DNA from: Caulobacter sp. S45
Lineage (GTDB): Bacteria; Pseudomonadota; Alphaproteobacteria; Caulobacterales; Caulobacteraceae
DNA length: 45,360 nucleotides
Assembly: GCF_009765965.1 (NCBI RefSeq)
Contig: NZ_LMUL01000017.1
Span: 160,729-206,088 of the forward strand
Direction: 5' to 3'
Below are positions 18,355 through 26,541 of the stretch, piece after piece (position 1 is the stretch's first letter; every line of letters starts with the position of its first letter). Both the position numbers and the translations under genes were made by a program. The notes below the pieces were generated by a model. The model was not told the DNA's origin and searched no databases. It saw only the letters and a list, made by a program, of their open reading frames with translations.

Positions 18355-18941
18355 GTCGTGTTCGTGTCGCCGTCCTGGTCTCCGGCCGGGGCAGCAATCT
18401 CGCCTCGCTGATCGCGGCGGCGAAGGCCGAGGACTATCCGGCCGAGATCGTCCTGGTGTTGTCCAACAATCCCGAAGCCGGCGGCCTGGAGCTGGCGCGG
18501 GCGGCGGGGATCGCGGCGCTGGCCATCGACCATCGCCCGTTCAAGAAGGACCGCGCGGCCCACGAGGCGCTGATCCAGTCGACCCTGGAGGCGGCCGGCG
18601 TGGAGCTGGTGGCGCTGGCCGGCTACATGCGGGTGCTGACCGGCGCCTTCACCCGCGCCTGGGAAGGCCGGATGATCAACATCCACCCCAGCCTGCTGCC
18701 CCACTTCCCCGGCCTGCATACCCACGAACGGGCGCTGGAAGCCGGCCACGACCGCCATGGCTGCACCGTGCATTGGGTGGTGGAGGGGGTCGATGAAGGC
18801 CCGGTGATCGGCCAGGCCGAGGTTCCGGTGCTGGCCGGCGACACGCCCGACGTCCTGGCTGCGCGCGTGCTGGAAGCCGAGCACCGGCTGTACCCGGAAT
18901 GCCTGGCGAAGGCGGTGCGCTCTCTTTCCTCCCCTGTGTAG
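18351..18941 (+). CDS. purN: Phosphoribosylglycinamide formyltransferase
   Basis: 196 residues. It has the nucleotide-binding [10 protein letters not shown] (11-20) and catalytic residues Asn110, His112 ([10 protein letters not shown]) and Asp148 ([10 protein letters not shown]), matching N106, H108 and D144 of the E. coli enzyme. It transfers a formyl group from 10-formyl-tetrahydrofolate to glycinamide ribonucleotide. It overlaps the end of purM by four nucleotides. The last codons and the stop lie inside the left arm of an intergenic palindromic repeat, which supplies the terminal residues LSSPV. Confidence 0.95.
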
Positions 18942-19052
18942 CGGGGGAGGGGACCAGCCGCAGGCTGGTGGAGGGCGCTCGTCGAGCGCAGCGGATTGTA
19001 GCCCCCTCCGTCGGCTTCGCCGCCACCTCCCCGCTGCGCAGGGGAGGAGAAG
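18922..19052. repeat. Palindromic intergenic repeat, purN/aroC
   Basis: Two inverted copies of a CTCCCC...GGGGAGG unit face each other. The left copy spans 18929-18952, with a second stem at ACCAGCCGCAGGCTGGT; the right copy spans 19023-19051 (ACCTCCCCGCTGCGCAGGGGAGGAG). Each copy can form its own hairpin and the two can pair with each other. The element fills the whole gap between convergent purN and aroC and overlaps the end of purN. It resembles the REP-like intergenic repeats common in Caulobacterales genomes and may end transcription from both sides. Confidence 0.75.
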
Positions 19053-19054
19053 AT

Positions 19055-20179
19055 TTATCCCCGCCCAACACCCCCCGGCGTGAACGCGCCGCCGCCGGTC
19101 TGGGCGCGGTGGCGGAGCATGGCGTCGGCTAGCACGCACGCCGTCATCGCCTCGGCCACAGGGGCGGCGCGCAGGCCGACGCAGGGGTCGTGGCGGCCGG
19201 TGGTGCGCACCTCGACCTCCTCCCCGGCTTCGTTCAGCGAGCGGCGCGGGGTCAGGATCGAGGAGGTGGGTTTCAGCGCCATGCGGGCGACCACGGTTTG
19301 GCCGGTCGAGATTCCGCCCAGCACGCCGCCGGCGTTGTTGGAGTGGAACAGCACCCCGTCGTTGCCCATCGTCATCTCGTCGGCGTTCTCTTCACCGCTG
19401 AGCGCCGCCGCCGCGAACCCAGCCCCGATCTCCACGCCCTTGACCGCGTTGATCGACATCAGGGCGCCGGCCAGTTCGGCGTCGAGCTTGCCGTAGATCG
19501 GCGCGCCCCAGCCGGCGGGCACCCCCTCGGCATGTACCTCGACGACGGCGCCGGTGGACGAGCCCGCCTTGCGCACGGTCTCCAGGTAGTCGGTCCATAG
19601 CGGAACGGACTGTGCGTCCGGGCACCAGAAGGGGTTGGCCTCGGTCTCGGCCCAGTCCCAGCGGCCTGGGTCGATGCGGTGGGGGCCGATCTGCACCAGG
19701 ACGGCGCGGATCACGACGCCCGCGCCCAGCACCTTGCGCGCCACCGCCCCCGCCGCCACCCGCGCGGCCGTCTCACGCGCCGAGGACCGGCCGCCGCCGC
19801 GATAGTCGCGCACGCCGTACTTGGCGAAGTAGGGGTAGTCGGCATGGCCGGGGCGGAACTGGGTGGCGATGTCGCCATAGTCCTTGGAGCGCTGGTCCAC
19901 GTTCTCGATCATCAGCGAGATCGGCGTGCCGGTGGTGACCGGACCCCCCGTGCGCGCGTCCTCGAACACGCCGGACAGGATGCGCACGGCGTCGGGTTCG
20001 CGGCGCTGGGTGACGAAGCGGCTGGTGCCCGGTTTACGCCGGTCTAGCCAGTGCTGCACCTCGGCCTCGGTCAGCGGCAGGCCGGGAGGACAGCCGTCGA
20101 CCACGCAACCGAGCGCTGGCCCATGGCTTTCACCCCAGGTGGTGACGCGGAACAGATGGCCGAAGCTGTTGTGCGACAT
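19055..20179 (-). CDS. aroC: Chorismate synthase
   Basis: 374 residues from the ATG at 20179 ([24 protein letters not shown]). The family signatures are [14 protein letters not shown] near the start, [22 protein letters not shown] in the middle, and [20 protein letters not shown] towards the end. It converts 5-enolpyruvylshikimate-3-phosphate to chorismate using reduced FMN, the last common step to aromatic amino acids and folate. aroK and aroB lie about 16 kb away in this window, not in an operon with it. A longer frame upstream of 20179 adds residues not seen in the family. It is divergent from pdxH. Confidence 0.96.
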   Translation of the reverse strand: MSHNSFGHLFRVTTWGESHGPALGCVVDGCPPGLPLTEAEVQHWLDRRKPGTSRFVTQRREPDAVRILSGVFEDARTGGPVTTGTPISLMIENVDQRSKDYGDIATQFRPGHADYPYFAKYGVRDYRGGGRSSARETAARVAAGAVARKVLGAGVVIRAVLVQIGPHRIDPGRWDWAETEANPFWCPDAQSVPLWTDYLETVRKAGSSTGAVVEVHAEGVPAGWGAPIYGKLDAELAGALMSINAVKGVEIGAGFAAAALSGEENADEMTMGNDGVLFHSNNAGGVLGGISTGQTVVARMALKPTSSILTPRRSLNEAGEEVEVRTTGRHDPCVGLRAAPVAEAMTACVLADAMLRHRAQTGGGAFTPGGVGRG

Positions 20180-20247
20180 GGCTTGGCCTTCTATCGAACC
20201 GCTCAACTCATCACAAATCCGGCGTGCGGTGAATTCGGAGGGTGTCC

Positions 20248-20883
20248 ATGCAATCGGCTGAGCAACTCGAGGCCGAACAGGTGGACGAACGCCTGTTCCA
20301 GGGCGACGAGCCCTTCGCCCTGTTCGATCGCTGGTTCGCGGACGCCAAGGCGGGCGAGCCGAACGACCCCAACGCCATGGCGCTGGGAACCGCCGACGCG
20401 GACGGCCTGCCGGACGTGCGCATGGTGCTGCTGAAGGGCCACGATGCGCGGGGCTTCGTCTTCTACACCAACATCGACAGCGCCAAGGGGCTGGAGCTGG
20501 CCGCCAATCCCAAGGCGTCGCTGCTGTTCCATTGGAAGTCGCTGCGTCGCCAGGTGCGGGTGCGCGGGCCGGTCGAGCCGGTCTCCGACGCGGAAAGCGA
20601 CGCCTATTTCGCCAGCCGGCCGCGTGGCAGCCAGGTCGGCGCCTGGGCCTCGGCCCAGTCGCGACCGCTGCAATCGCGCGCGGAGCTGGAGCAGGCGGTG
20701 GAGCAGGTCGAGGCGCGCTTCGGCGACGCCCCGCCGCCGCGTCCGGACTTCTGGCGCGGCTATCGCGTGCAGCCGCTGGCCATCGAGTTCTGGCGCGACC
20801 GGCGCTCTCGCCTGCACGACCGCATGGTGTTCCGCCGCGAGGGACTGGACGCGCCCTGGACCACGCTCAGGCTCTATCCGTGA
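20248..20883 (+). CDS. pdxH: Pyridoxamine 5'-phosphate oxidase
   Basis: 211 residues from the ATG at 20248, with GGAGGG 5 nt upstream. Recognised blocks: [25 protein letters not shown] (FMN and substrate binding), [32 protein letters not shown] and the C-terminal [24 protein letters not shown]. It oxidises pyridoxine or pyridoxamine phosphate to pyridoxal phosphate using FMN and oxygen. The stop overlaps the GTG start of the next gene (GTGA), so the pair are translationally coupled. Confidence 0.95.
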   Translation: MQSAEQLEAEQVDERLFQGDEPFALFDRWFADAKAGEPNDPNAMALGTADADGLPDVRMVLLKGHDARGFVFYTNIDSAKGLELAANPKASLLFHWKSLRRQVRVRGPVEPVSDAESDAYFASRPRGSQVGAWASAQSRPLQSRAELEQAVEQVEARFGDAPPPRPDFWRGYRVQPLAIEFWRDRRSRLHDRMVFRREGLDAPWTTLRLYP

Positions 20884-22397
20884 GCGGCTGGACGCGCGGG
20901 GAGGTCGATCCCGAGCTCGACGCCTGGATGGCGGCTGGCGCGGGGGGCGACGAGGCGTGTTGTGCGCGCCACGAGACCCCGATCGCCAAGGTCTACGTCT
21001 TCGCCGAGCGTGTGTTGAAGCTGAAGAAGCCGGTGGACTTCGGTTTCCTGGACTTCAGCACGCTGGACAAGCGCGAGTGGGCGACCCGGCGCGAACTGGA
21101 TTTCAACCGCCGTATTGCGCCTGACGTCTACCGCGCCGTCCATGCGGTGACCCGCGGCGCGGATGGCGCGTTGAGTCTCGGCGGGCGGGGCGAGACACAG
21201 GAGTGGGTGATCGAGATGCGGCCTTTCGACAGCGACGCGATCCTGGCCAAGCATCCGGAGCGGATCGACGGCCCTCTGGCCGAGCGGCTGGGACGCGAGA
21301 TCGCCCGCGTGCAGGCCGAGGCGCCGCTGACGCCGGAAGGGCGCGGCGCGGCGGGGCTGGAATATGTGACCGGCTCCAACGCCGAGCAGCTGCGTAGCCT
21401 GAGCCAGGAACTCGGGGCCGAGGCGGTGGAGAAGCTGATCGCCGACACCCAGGCGGCCTTCGTCCGCCACGCCGGCCTGCTGGATCGCCGCCGCGATGCG
21501 GGTCTGGTGCGACGCTGCCATGGCGACTTGCATCTGGGCAACATCGTCGTGGAGGACGGCCAGCCGATCCTGTTCGACTGCATCGAGTTCAGCGACGTGC
21601 TGAGCGAGATCGACGTGATGTACGACGTCGCCTTCCTGCTGATGGACCTGGGCTTCCGGGGCTGCGCGGAGGCCGCCAACCGGGTGCTGAACGGTTGGCT
21701 GGACGAGGGGGCGCGCAGCTTCGACGCCACCCAGATGGAGGGTCTGGTCGCGCTGCCGCTGTTCCTGTCGGTGCGTGCGGCGGTGCGGGCGCACGTGACC
21801 GGCCACGCGGGCGAGCTGGGGGCGGCGCGCAAATATATCGAAGCGGCGCAGCGTTACCTGGAGCCGCCCAAGCCCGGCCTGTGCGCCATCGGCGGCCTCT
21901 CGGGATCGGGCAAGTCGACCTTCGCGCGGGCTCTGGCCGTGCGCCGGTGGGGCGCACCGGGGGCGGTGGTGCTGCGCTCCGACGAGGTTCGCAAGCGTAT
22001 GGCTGGGGTCGCGTCCACCGACCGCCTGCCTAAGGAGAGCTATACCGAGGAACAGGCCCAGAAGGTCTACGACCAGATGTTCGCCGAGACCCGCCCGGCG
22101 CTGGACGCCGGCTGGCCGGTGATCCTGGACGCCACCTTCCTGAAGCTGGAGGAGCGGGTGGCGGCACGCACCCTGACCCTTTCCGCTGGCATGGGCTTCC
22201 AAGGGCTCTGGATGGAGGGGCCGCCCGAGGTGCTGCGCAAGCGGGTGAGCGAGCGCCGCGGCGACGCCTCGGATGCGGACGAGCCGGTGCTGGACATCCA
22301 GCTCGCCCAGAACCTCGGGAACATCGACTGGGAACGTATTGACGCGACGGCTCCCAAGGAGGCGCAGTTGGCTGCTGCGGAAAAGGACCAGACATGA
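20880..22397 (+). CDS. Fusion of aminoglycoside-phosphotransferase-like and AAA kinase domains
   Basis: 505 residues. The N-terminal half (about 1-320) is a COG2187-type kinase-like domain with the catalytic loop [11 protein letters not shown] (HGDLH at 214-218) and LFDCIEFSD as the metal-binding segment. The C-terminal half (about 335-500) is a P-loop kinase with Walker [11 protein letters not shown] (338-347), [10 protein letters not shown] and DATF. This two-domain form occurs in many proteobacteria; the substrate is unknown and it is unlikely to be a resistance enzyme. The GTG start at 20880 overlaps the pdxH stop and the end overlaps the next gene, giving a three-gene operon. Confidence 0.9.
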   Translation: MSGWTRGEVDPELDAWMAAGAGGDEACCARHETPIAKVYVFAERVLKLKKPVDFGFLDFSTLDKREWATRRELDFNRRIAPDVYRAVHAVTRGADGALSLGGRGETQEWVIEMRPFDSDAILAKHPERIDGPLAERLGREIARVQAEAPLTPEGRGAAGLEYVTGSNAEQLRSLSQELGAEAVEKLIADTQAAFVRHAGLLDRRRDAGLVRRCHGDLHLGNIVVEDGQPILFDCIEFSDVLSEIDVMYDVAFLLMDLGFRGCAEAANRVLNGWLDEGARSFDATQMEGLVALPLFLSVRAAVRAHVTGHAGELGAARKYIEAAQRYLEPPKPGLCAIGGLSGSGKSTFARALAVRRWGAPGAVVLRSDEVRKRMAGVASTDRLPKESYTEEQAQKVYDQMFAETRPALDAGWPVILDATFLKLEERVAARTLTLSAGMGFQGLWMEGPPEVLRKRVSERRGDASDADEPVLDIQLAQNLGNIDWERIDATAPKEAQLAAAEKDQT

Positions 22398-23230
22398 CTT
22401 CGACGGGGGGAAGCGTTTCACACGGCCTGACGGGGCGGGTGGTGCGGCTGCGGCGCTGGATCGGTATCGCGGCGGTGGTCTGCGCGGTCGCCGCGCCCTT
22501 GCTGGTGCTGCTGGGCGCCGTGGGCTCCAAGTCCGGCTGGTTCGACATCCATGTGGGCTTCGACTGGATGGCGGTGCGTATCGCCCCGGCGCTGGCCATC
22601 GTCGGCGCTGCCCTAGGCGCATTGGCCCTGATCGGCGCGCTCGTCCCCCCGCGCGGGGGTGTGGTGATAGCCCTGGTCGCCGTAGCCCTGGGCGCGCTGG
22701 TGGCGGGGAGCGCGGCCTGGTGGCGGGCCGCTGCCGTGCGCAGTCCTCCGGTGCACGACACCGCCACCGACTGGAACGATCCGCTGATGTTCTCGGCCGC
22801 GATGATGATCGCGCGCGGACCCGACACCAATCCGATCGGCAGCGACCCCCTGGTGCCCTTTAGCCGGTTCACCGCTCTGCTGGCCGGCCAGAGGGTGGCT
22901 GTGGTCAACGCCAAGACCTGCCCGGCCGCCACGCCCATCACCCTGACCTCGCCGCCGGACCAGGCCTACGCCCGGTTGAAGGCGGCGGCGCTGCGGGTGG
23001 GATTGAAGCTGGTGGGCGACGACTCCGCGCCGGACGCCTCTGGGCGACGGAGGCTGGAGGGAACGGCGACCGGCTTCTGGTTCGGGTTCAAGGACGACCT
23101 GGCGGCCCGGCTGACGGCGGCGGGGTCGGGGACGCGCATCGACCTGCGGGTCTCAAGCCGGATTGGCCTGACCGACTTCGGACGCGGATGCCGGCTGATC
23201 GGGCGGGTCAGGCGGGCTGTGGGTGGGTAG
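22394..23230 (+). CDS. DUF1499 membrane protein
   Basis: 278 residues. An N-terminal membrane part has about three helices (roughly 22-45, 62-82 and 86-107), followed by a soluble DUF1499-like domain that begins VHDTATDWNDPLMF and ends with DFGRGCRLIGRVRR. The family is widespread and uncharacterised, with an alpha/beta fold that often follows transmembrane helices. The ATG overlaps the stop of the kinase-fusion gene (ATGA), so it belongs to the pdxH operon. It ends 24 nt from the convergent small ORF. Confidence 0.85.
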   Translation: MTSTGGSVSHGLTGRVVRLRRWIGIAAVVCAVAAPLLVLLGAVGSKSGWFDIHVGFDWMAVRIAPALAIVGAALGALALIGALVPPRGGVVIALVAVALGALVAGSAAWWRAAAVRSPPVHDTATDWNDPLMFSAAMMIARGPDTNPIGSDPLVPFSRFTALLAGQRVAVVNAKTCPAATPITLTSPPDQAYARLKAAALRVGLKLVGDDSAPDASGRRRLEGTATGFWFGFKDDLAARLTAAGSGTRIDLRVSSRIGLTDFGRGCRLIGRVRRAVGG

Positions 23231-23254
23231 GGCGAAGGACGCTTCGCCCGTTCG

Positions 23255-23476
23255 TCACCGGAAGCTGTCGTCTGGCACGATCTGCACGGGCGCGCCGTAG
23301 AGGCGGCGGGGATGCTGGAAGCGGTTGTCCGGGCGCTCGAGGAAGGAGCGGTGCTCCAGCACTGCGCGCCACTCCGATGGGGTCAGTCTCAGGGGCGCCG
23401 GTTCTCGGGCGCCCCTGCCGGTCGCGGCTTGATCGAGCACGGGATGTCCCTCGTCATCTGGGGTAATGGCGCCCAT
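23255..23476 (-). CDS. Small conserved-looking hypothetical protein
   Basis: 73 residues starting MGAITPDDEGHPVLDQ. The C-terminal part LTPSEWRAVLEHRSFLERP and PRRLYGAPVQIVPDD reads as a folded small domain. Codon use is GC-biased at third positions like its neighbours, which supports a real gene. AGAGGG lies about 9 nt before the ATG at 23476. I do not recognise the family. It lies in tandem with the metallo-hydrolase gene (96 bp downstream of it). Confidence 0.65.
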   Translation of the reverse strand: MGAITPDDEGHPVLDQAATGRGAREPAPLRLTPSEWRAVLEHRSFLERPDNRFQHPRRLYGAPVQIVPDDSFR

Positions 23477-23572
23477 CGAACGTATCCCTCTGAATCTCGT
23501 TGCGGCTTATGAGGGGTAAATCCGCCGAGATAGCGTCCGACACTTGACGAATTGAGGCGATCTGTTGCCAAA

Positions 23573-24475
23573 TCAAATAGTTGTGTGATCGGAGAGGCCC
23601 GGCAGGCGATAGCTCGCCTCCATTGTCGCCGCCCCGTCGACGGCGATCTGGCCGCCCGCCGCCATGTGGATCAGGTGCGCCCACACCGAGCGGCGCGCGG
23701 CGGGGAACAGCCGCTTGTCGATGCCCGCATAGAGGCGCGGCGTCAGTTCGGCGATGGTGCGCGGGCCCGCCGTCAGCTCCTTCAGGATTTGCCGTTCTCG
23801 GCGCAGGCGGTGGTCGCGATAGGCGTCGATGAAGGACGAGACTTCCCGCACCGGCGGCCCGTGGGTGGGCCACAGCACGTCGAACCCGCGGGCTTGAACC
23901 TTGTCGAGGCTGGCGTAGTAGGCGCCCATGTCCCCATCCGGCGGGCTGATCACCGTGGTGGACCAGCCCATGATGTGGTCGCCGCAGAACAGGGCGTTCT
24001 CTTCCGTCAGCGCATAGCAGACATGGTTGGAGGCGTGGCCGGGGGTGGCGATCGCCTGTAGCGTCCAGCCGGGACCGGCTATGGTCTGACCATCCTCCAC
24101 CTCCATATCGGGCCGGAAGGCGACCTCGTCCGCTTCGCCCTCGCTCGAGGGCTCGGGGGGCGAAGACCGCCCGACGATCACCCCACCGGCCAGTTCCTGC
24201 AGCGGATGGGCGAGGGGGGAGTGGTCGGCGTGGGTGTGGGTGGTCAGGATGTGGGTGAGCCTGCGCCCTTCCAGCGCCTTCATCAGCGCGGCGAGGTGTT
24301 CGTCCAGCAGCGGCCCGGGGTCGATCACCGCCACTTCGTCGCCGCCCACCAGGTAGGTGCCGGTGCCCAGATAGGTGAACGGGCCTGGATTGTTGGCCAC
24401 GATCCGCTGGATGCGCGGCGAGACCTGGTCCGGCCGCCCGTACTCGAACGTCATCTCGCGCTGGAAAGGGATCAT
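23573..24475 (-). CDS. Metallo-beta-lactamase-fold hydrolase (LACTB2-like)
   Basis: 300 residues. The zinc-binding HTHADH is at 80-85, with further metal ligands in TPGHASNHVCY and FCGDHIMGW and the terminal THGPP motif. A C-terminal winged-helix segment (about 225-285, RERQILKELTAGPRTIAELTPRLY) is typical of LACTB2-type members, some of which cleave RNA and others thioesters or lactones. Substrate unknown. The ATG at 24475 is used. A small membrane peptide gene is divergent from it, 57 nt away. Confidence 0.9.
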   Translation of the reverse strand: MIPFQREMTFEYGRPDQVSPRIQRIVANNPGPFTYLGTGTYLVGGDEVAVIDPGPLLDEHLAALMKALEGRRLTHILTTHTHADHSPLAHPLQELAGGVIVGRSSPPEPSSEGEADEVAFRPDMEVEDGQTIAGPGWTLQAIATPGHASNHVCYALTEENALFCGDHIMGWSTTVISPPDGDMGAYYASLDKVQARGFDVLWPTHGPPVREVSSFIDAYRDHRLRRERQILKELTAGPRTIAELTPRLYAGIDKRLFPAARRSVWAHLIHMAAGGQIAVDGAATMEASYRLPGLSDHTTI

Positions 24476-24532
24476 CGCGCGCGGCCCGCCGTTTGCCCCT
24501 GGGGTCTCGAATATGGGGTTCGGGAGGCGGTC

Positions 24533-24682
24533 ATGGCGGTTGCAGCGATGCTTTTCGTCTCGAAACGGCTCACCCTGGTGGCGGCGGCCCTGTTGTGTCT
24601 CATGGCGGGGCGCCTCCTGGCCGATGTGAGTTCAGCTTCCGCCGCTTCCCCGACCGAGGTGCGGGTGGCGATCACGCGCTAG
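24533..24682 (+). CDS. 49-residue membrane or exported peptide
   Basis: The ATG at 24533 follows GGGAGGCGGTC, a strong ribosome-binding site at good spacing. The product is MAVAAMLFVSKRLTLVAAAL, then LLCLMAGRLLADVSSASAAS and PTEVRVAITR. It has one hydrophobic segment that reads either as a signal peptide (cleavage near ASA-AS) or as a membrane anchor. No family is recognised. It is wedged between two leftward genes: divergent from the metallo-hydrolase and ending 3 nt before the convergent TIGR01244 gene. Confidence 0.55.
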   Translation: MAVAAMLFVSKRLTLVAAALLCLMAGRLLADVSSASAASPTEVRVAITR

Positions 24683-24685
24683 CGC

Positions 24686-25093
24686 CTAGCGCAGCAAGGG
24701 CGAGAGGTCGTAGCCGGCTTCCCCCGCCAACTCCACGATCTCGGTCTTGGGCCGCCTGCCGAGCGTGGCTTCCCCCATCGCCCAGATCGTCACCGACCGC
24801 GTGCCCGAACGGCAGAAGGCCAGCACCGGGCCTGCCGCGCCGCTGACGGCTGTGTGCATCGCCTCTATCTGGGCTGGGGCGGCCATGCCGCTCACCGGAA
24901 TGTGAACATAGCTCATGCCGGCCGCTTCGGCGGCCTTGGCCATCTGTGCGCCGGTCGGTTGGCCGGGGGCTTCGCCGTCCGGGCGGTTGTTGACGATCAG
25001 CTTGAAGCCAAGGGCCGACGCCGTCGCCATCTCCTCCGGAAGCAGTTGCGGGGCGACGGAGAAGTCGTCGGTCACGCGGCGGATGTCGGCCAT
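24686..25093 (-). CDS. TIGR01244-family sulfurtransferase/phosphatase
   Basis: 135 residues with a Cys-based catalytic loop FCRSGTRS (Cys94), the protein-tyrosine-phosphatase-like fold of DUF442, and the typical start MADIRRVTDDFSVAPQL plus VNNRPDGEAPGQPT. In other bacteria this domain is fused to, or next to, a metallo-beta-lactamase hydrolase (Blh or persulfide-related proteins), and here an MBL-fold gene is close by. That suggests a role in sulfur or sulfide handling, by inference. The ATG is at 25093. It is divergent from the beta-oxidation operon, separated by about 310 nt. Confidence 0.87.
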   Translation of the reverse strand: MADIRRVTDDFSVAPQLLPEEMATASALGFKLIVNNRPDGEAPGQPTGAQMAKAAEAAGMSYVHIPVSGMAAPAQIEAMHTAVSGAAGPVLAFCRSGTRSVTIWAMGEATLGRRPKTEIVELAGEAGYDLSPLLR

Positions 25094-25266
25094 GATGTCG
25101 GGTCCTTGGTCGGTCGGGCGGTGGTCCTAGCATATAGCTGCGGCCGCTTCGAAACCCAGGGGCCGCGCGCAGCTTGACCCCGGGGTTGAAACCCCGACGC
25201 AAGCGCGTACCACTTCCAACCGCAGGACACCTCGCGTTTCGAGGGGCCGCGAGGAGCCGGACGCGT

Positions 25267-25297
25267 GAGCGATCCCGACCCACATTGCGGATCGTTC
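25267..25297. promoter_or_regulatory. Inverted repeat, candidate operator of the beta-oxidation operon
   Basis: GAGCGATCC and GGATCGTTC (8 of 9 positions pair perfectly, one as G-T) are separated by 13 nt. It lies about 27 nt upstream of TTGACG at 25324, a plausible place for an operator of a TetR- or GntR-type fatty-acid regulator. No regulator gene is adjacent, so this is inference. Confidence 0.35.
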
Positions 25298-25355
25298 GCG
25301 TCGCTGCTATCTGCGTGTCACGGTTGACGTATAGGTAAACCAAAAGACGTTAGCG

Positions 25356-25395
25356 AAGCCTCGGCCGACCAACGGCCGGGCTGAGGCTTAGGGAG
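25356..25395 (+). promoter_or_regulatory. Leader hairpin and ribosome site of the thiolase gene
   Basis: AAGCCTC (25356-25362) pairs with GAGGCTT (25383-25389), and GGCCG pairs with CGGCC inside it, leaving a 5-nt loop and a GGGCT bulge. The stem ends one or two bases before GGGAG at 25391-25395, the ribosome-binding site for the ATG at 25405. It could modulate translation of the first gene of the operon. Confidence 0.4.
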
Positions 25396-25404
25396 CTTTA
25401 TTCG

Positions 25405-26538
25405 ATGAAGAACGTGGTCATCGCGGGCTATGCGCGCTCGCCGTTCCATTTCGCCGGCAAGGGCGAGCTGACGCGGGTGCGCCCCGACGACCTGGCGGCC
25501 CAGGTGGTGCGCGAACTGGTCGCCCGCACCAAGGTGAACCCCGCCGACATCGAGGACCTGATCATCGGCTGCGCCTTCCCAGAGGGCGAGCAGGGCTTCA
25601 ACGTCGGCCGGCTGGTGGCCCAGCTCGCCGGCCTGTCCGTGACCGTCGCGGGCGTGACGGTGAACCGCTTCTGCGGCTCGTCGATGCAGTCGGTGCACAT
25701 GGCCGCTGGCCAGATCGCGCTCGGCGCCGGGGAGGTGTTCATCTGCGCGGGCGTAGAGAGCATGAGCCGCGTGCCCATGGGCGGCTACAACCCGCTGCCC
25801 AACCCGGAACTGGCCAAGACCACCGCCGCCTATATCAGCATGGGCGAGACGGCCGAGAACGTCGCGCGCAAGTACCAGATCCCCCGCGCCGTCCAGGAAG
25901 CCTTCGCCGTGCGTAGCCAGAGGCTCGCCTCCGAGGCCCAGGCCGGCGGTCGGCTCGACGCCGAGATCGTGCCGATCAAGACCAAGGCCGGGGTCGTGGA
26001 CAAGGACGGCTGCATCCGCTCCGGCACCACCGCCGAAGCGTTGGCCGGCCTGAAGCCCGCCTTCGAACAGGACGGCACCGTCACCGCCGGCACCGCCTCG
26101 CCGCTGACCGACGGCGCCTCCGCGGTGCTGGTGACCAGCGAGGACTACGCTCGCGCCCACGGCCTGGAAATCCTTGCCCGCATCAAGAGCGTCGGCGTGT
26201 CGGGCTGCGCGCCCGAGATCATGGGCATCGGCCCGGTCGCCGCCAGCCGCAAGGCGCTGGAGCGTGGCGGTGTCTCGGTTGGCGAACTCAGCATCGTCGA
26301 ATTGAACGAGGCCTTCGCCAGCCAGGCCCTCGCCTGCGCGGGCGAACTCGGTCTGAAGGAAGAGATCATCAACATCGACGGCGGGGCCATCGCGCTGGGC
26401 CACCCGCTCGGCGCCACCGGCGCACGCATCGTCGGCAAGGCGGCGTCCCTGCTCAAGCGCGAGGGCGGCAAGTATGCGCTCGCCACCCAGTGCATCGGCG
26501 GCGGCCAGGGCATCGCCACCCTGCTGGAGGCCGTCTGA
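25405..26538 (+). CDS. Acetyl-CoA acyltransferase (thiolase)
   Basis: 377 residues. The catalytic Cys90 sits in NRFCGSSMQS, His333 in ALGHPLGATGAR and Cys363 in QCIGGGQG, the complete thiolase set. It cleaves 3-ketoacyl-CoA with coenzyme A in the last step of beta-oxidation. The ATG at 25405 follows GGGAG at 9 nt. It is the first gene of an operon with the dehydrogenase/hydratase, acyl-CoA dehydrogenase and thioesterase; the next gene starts 3 nt after its stop. Sequence alone does not settle a FadA-like degradative against an acetoacetyl-CoA-forming role, but the operon strongly favours the degradative one. Confidence 0.94.
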   Translation: MKNVVIAGYARSPFHFAGKGELTRVRPDDLAAQVVRELVARTKVNPADIEDLIIGCAFPEGEQGFNVGRLVAQLAGLSVTVAGVTVNRFCGSSMQSVHMAAGQIALGAGEVFICAGVESMSRVPMGGYNPLPNPELAKTTAAYISMGETAENVARKYQIPRAVQEAFAVRSQRLASEAQAGGRLDAEIVPIKTKAGVVDKDGCIRSGTTAEALAGLKPAFEQDGTVTAGTASPLTDGASAVLVTSEDYARAHGLEILARIKSVGVSGCAPEIMGIGPVAASRKALERGGVSVGELSIVELNEAFASQALACAGELGLKEEIINIDGGAIALGHPLGATGARIVGKAASLLKREGGKYALATQCIGGGQGIATLLEAV

Positions 26539-26541
26539 GCC

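Larger units (their letters stand above)
25094..25404. other. 311-bp non-coding region between the TIGR01244 gene and the thiolase
   Basis: No convincing gene is seen. The region holds a short hairpin CGGGGTT-GA-AACCCCG (25181-25196), a longer inverted repeat at 25267-25297, a possible -35 TTGACG at 25324-25329, and a leader hairpin before the thiolase ribosome site. It must contain the promoters of both flanking divergent genes. Confidence 0.6.
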
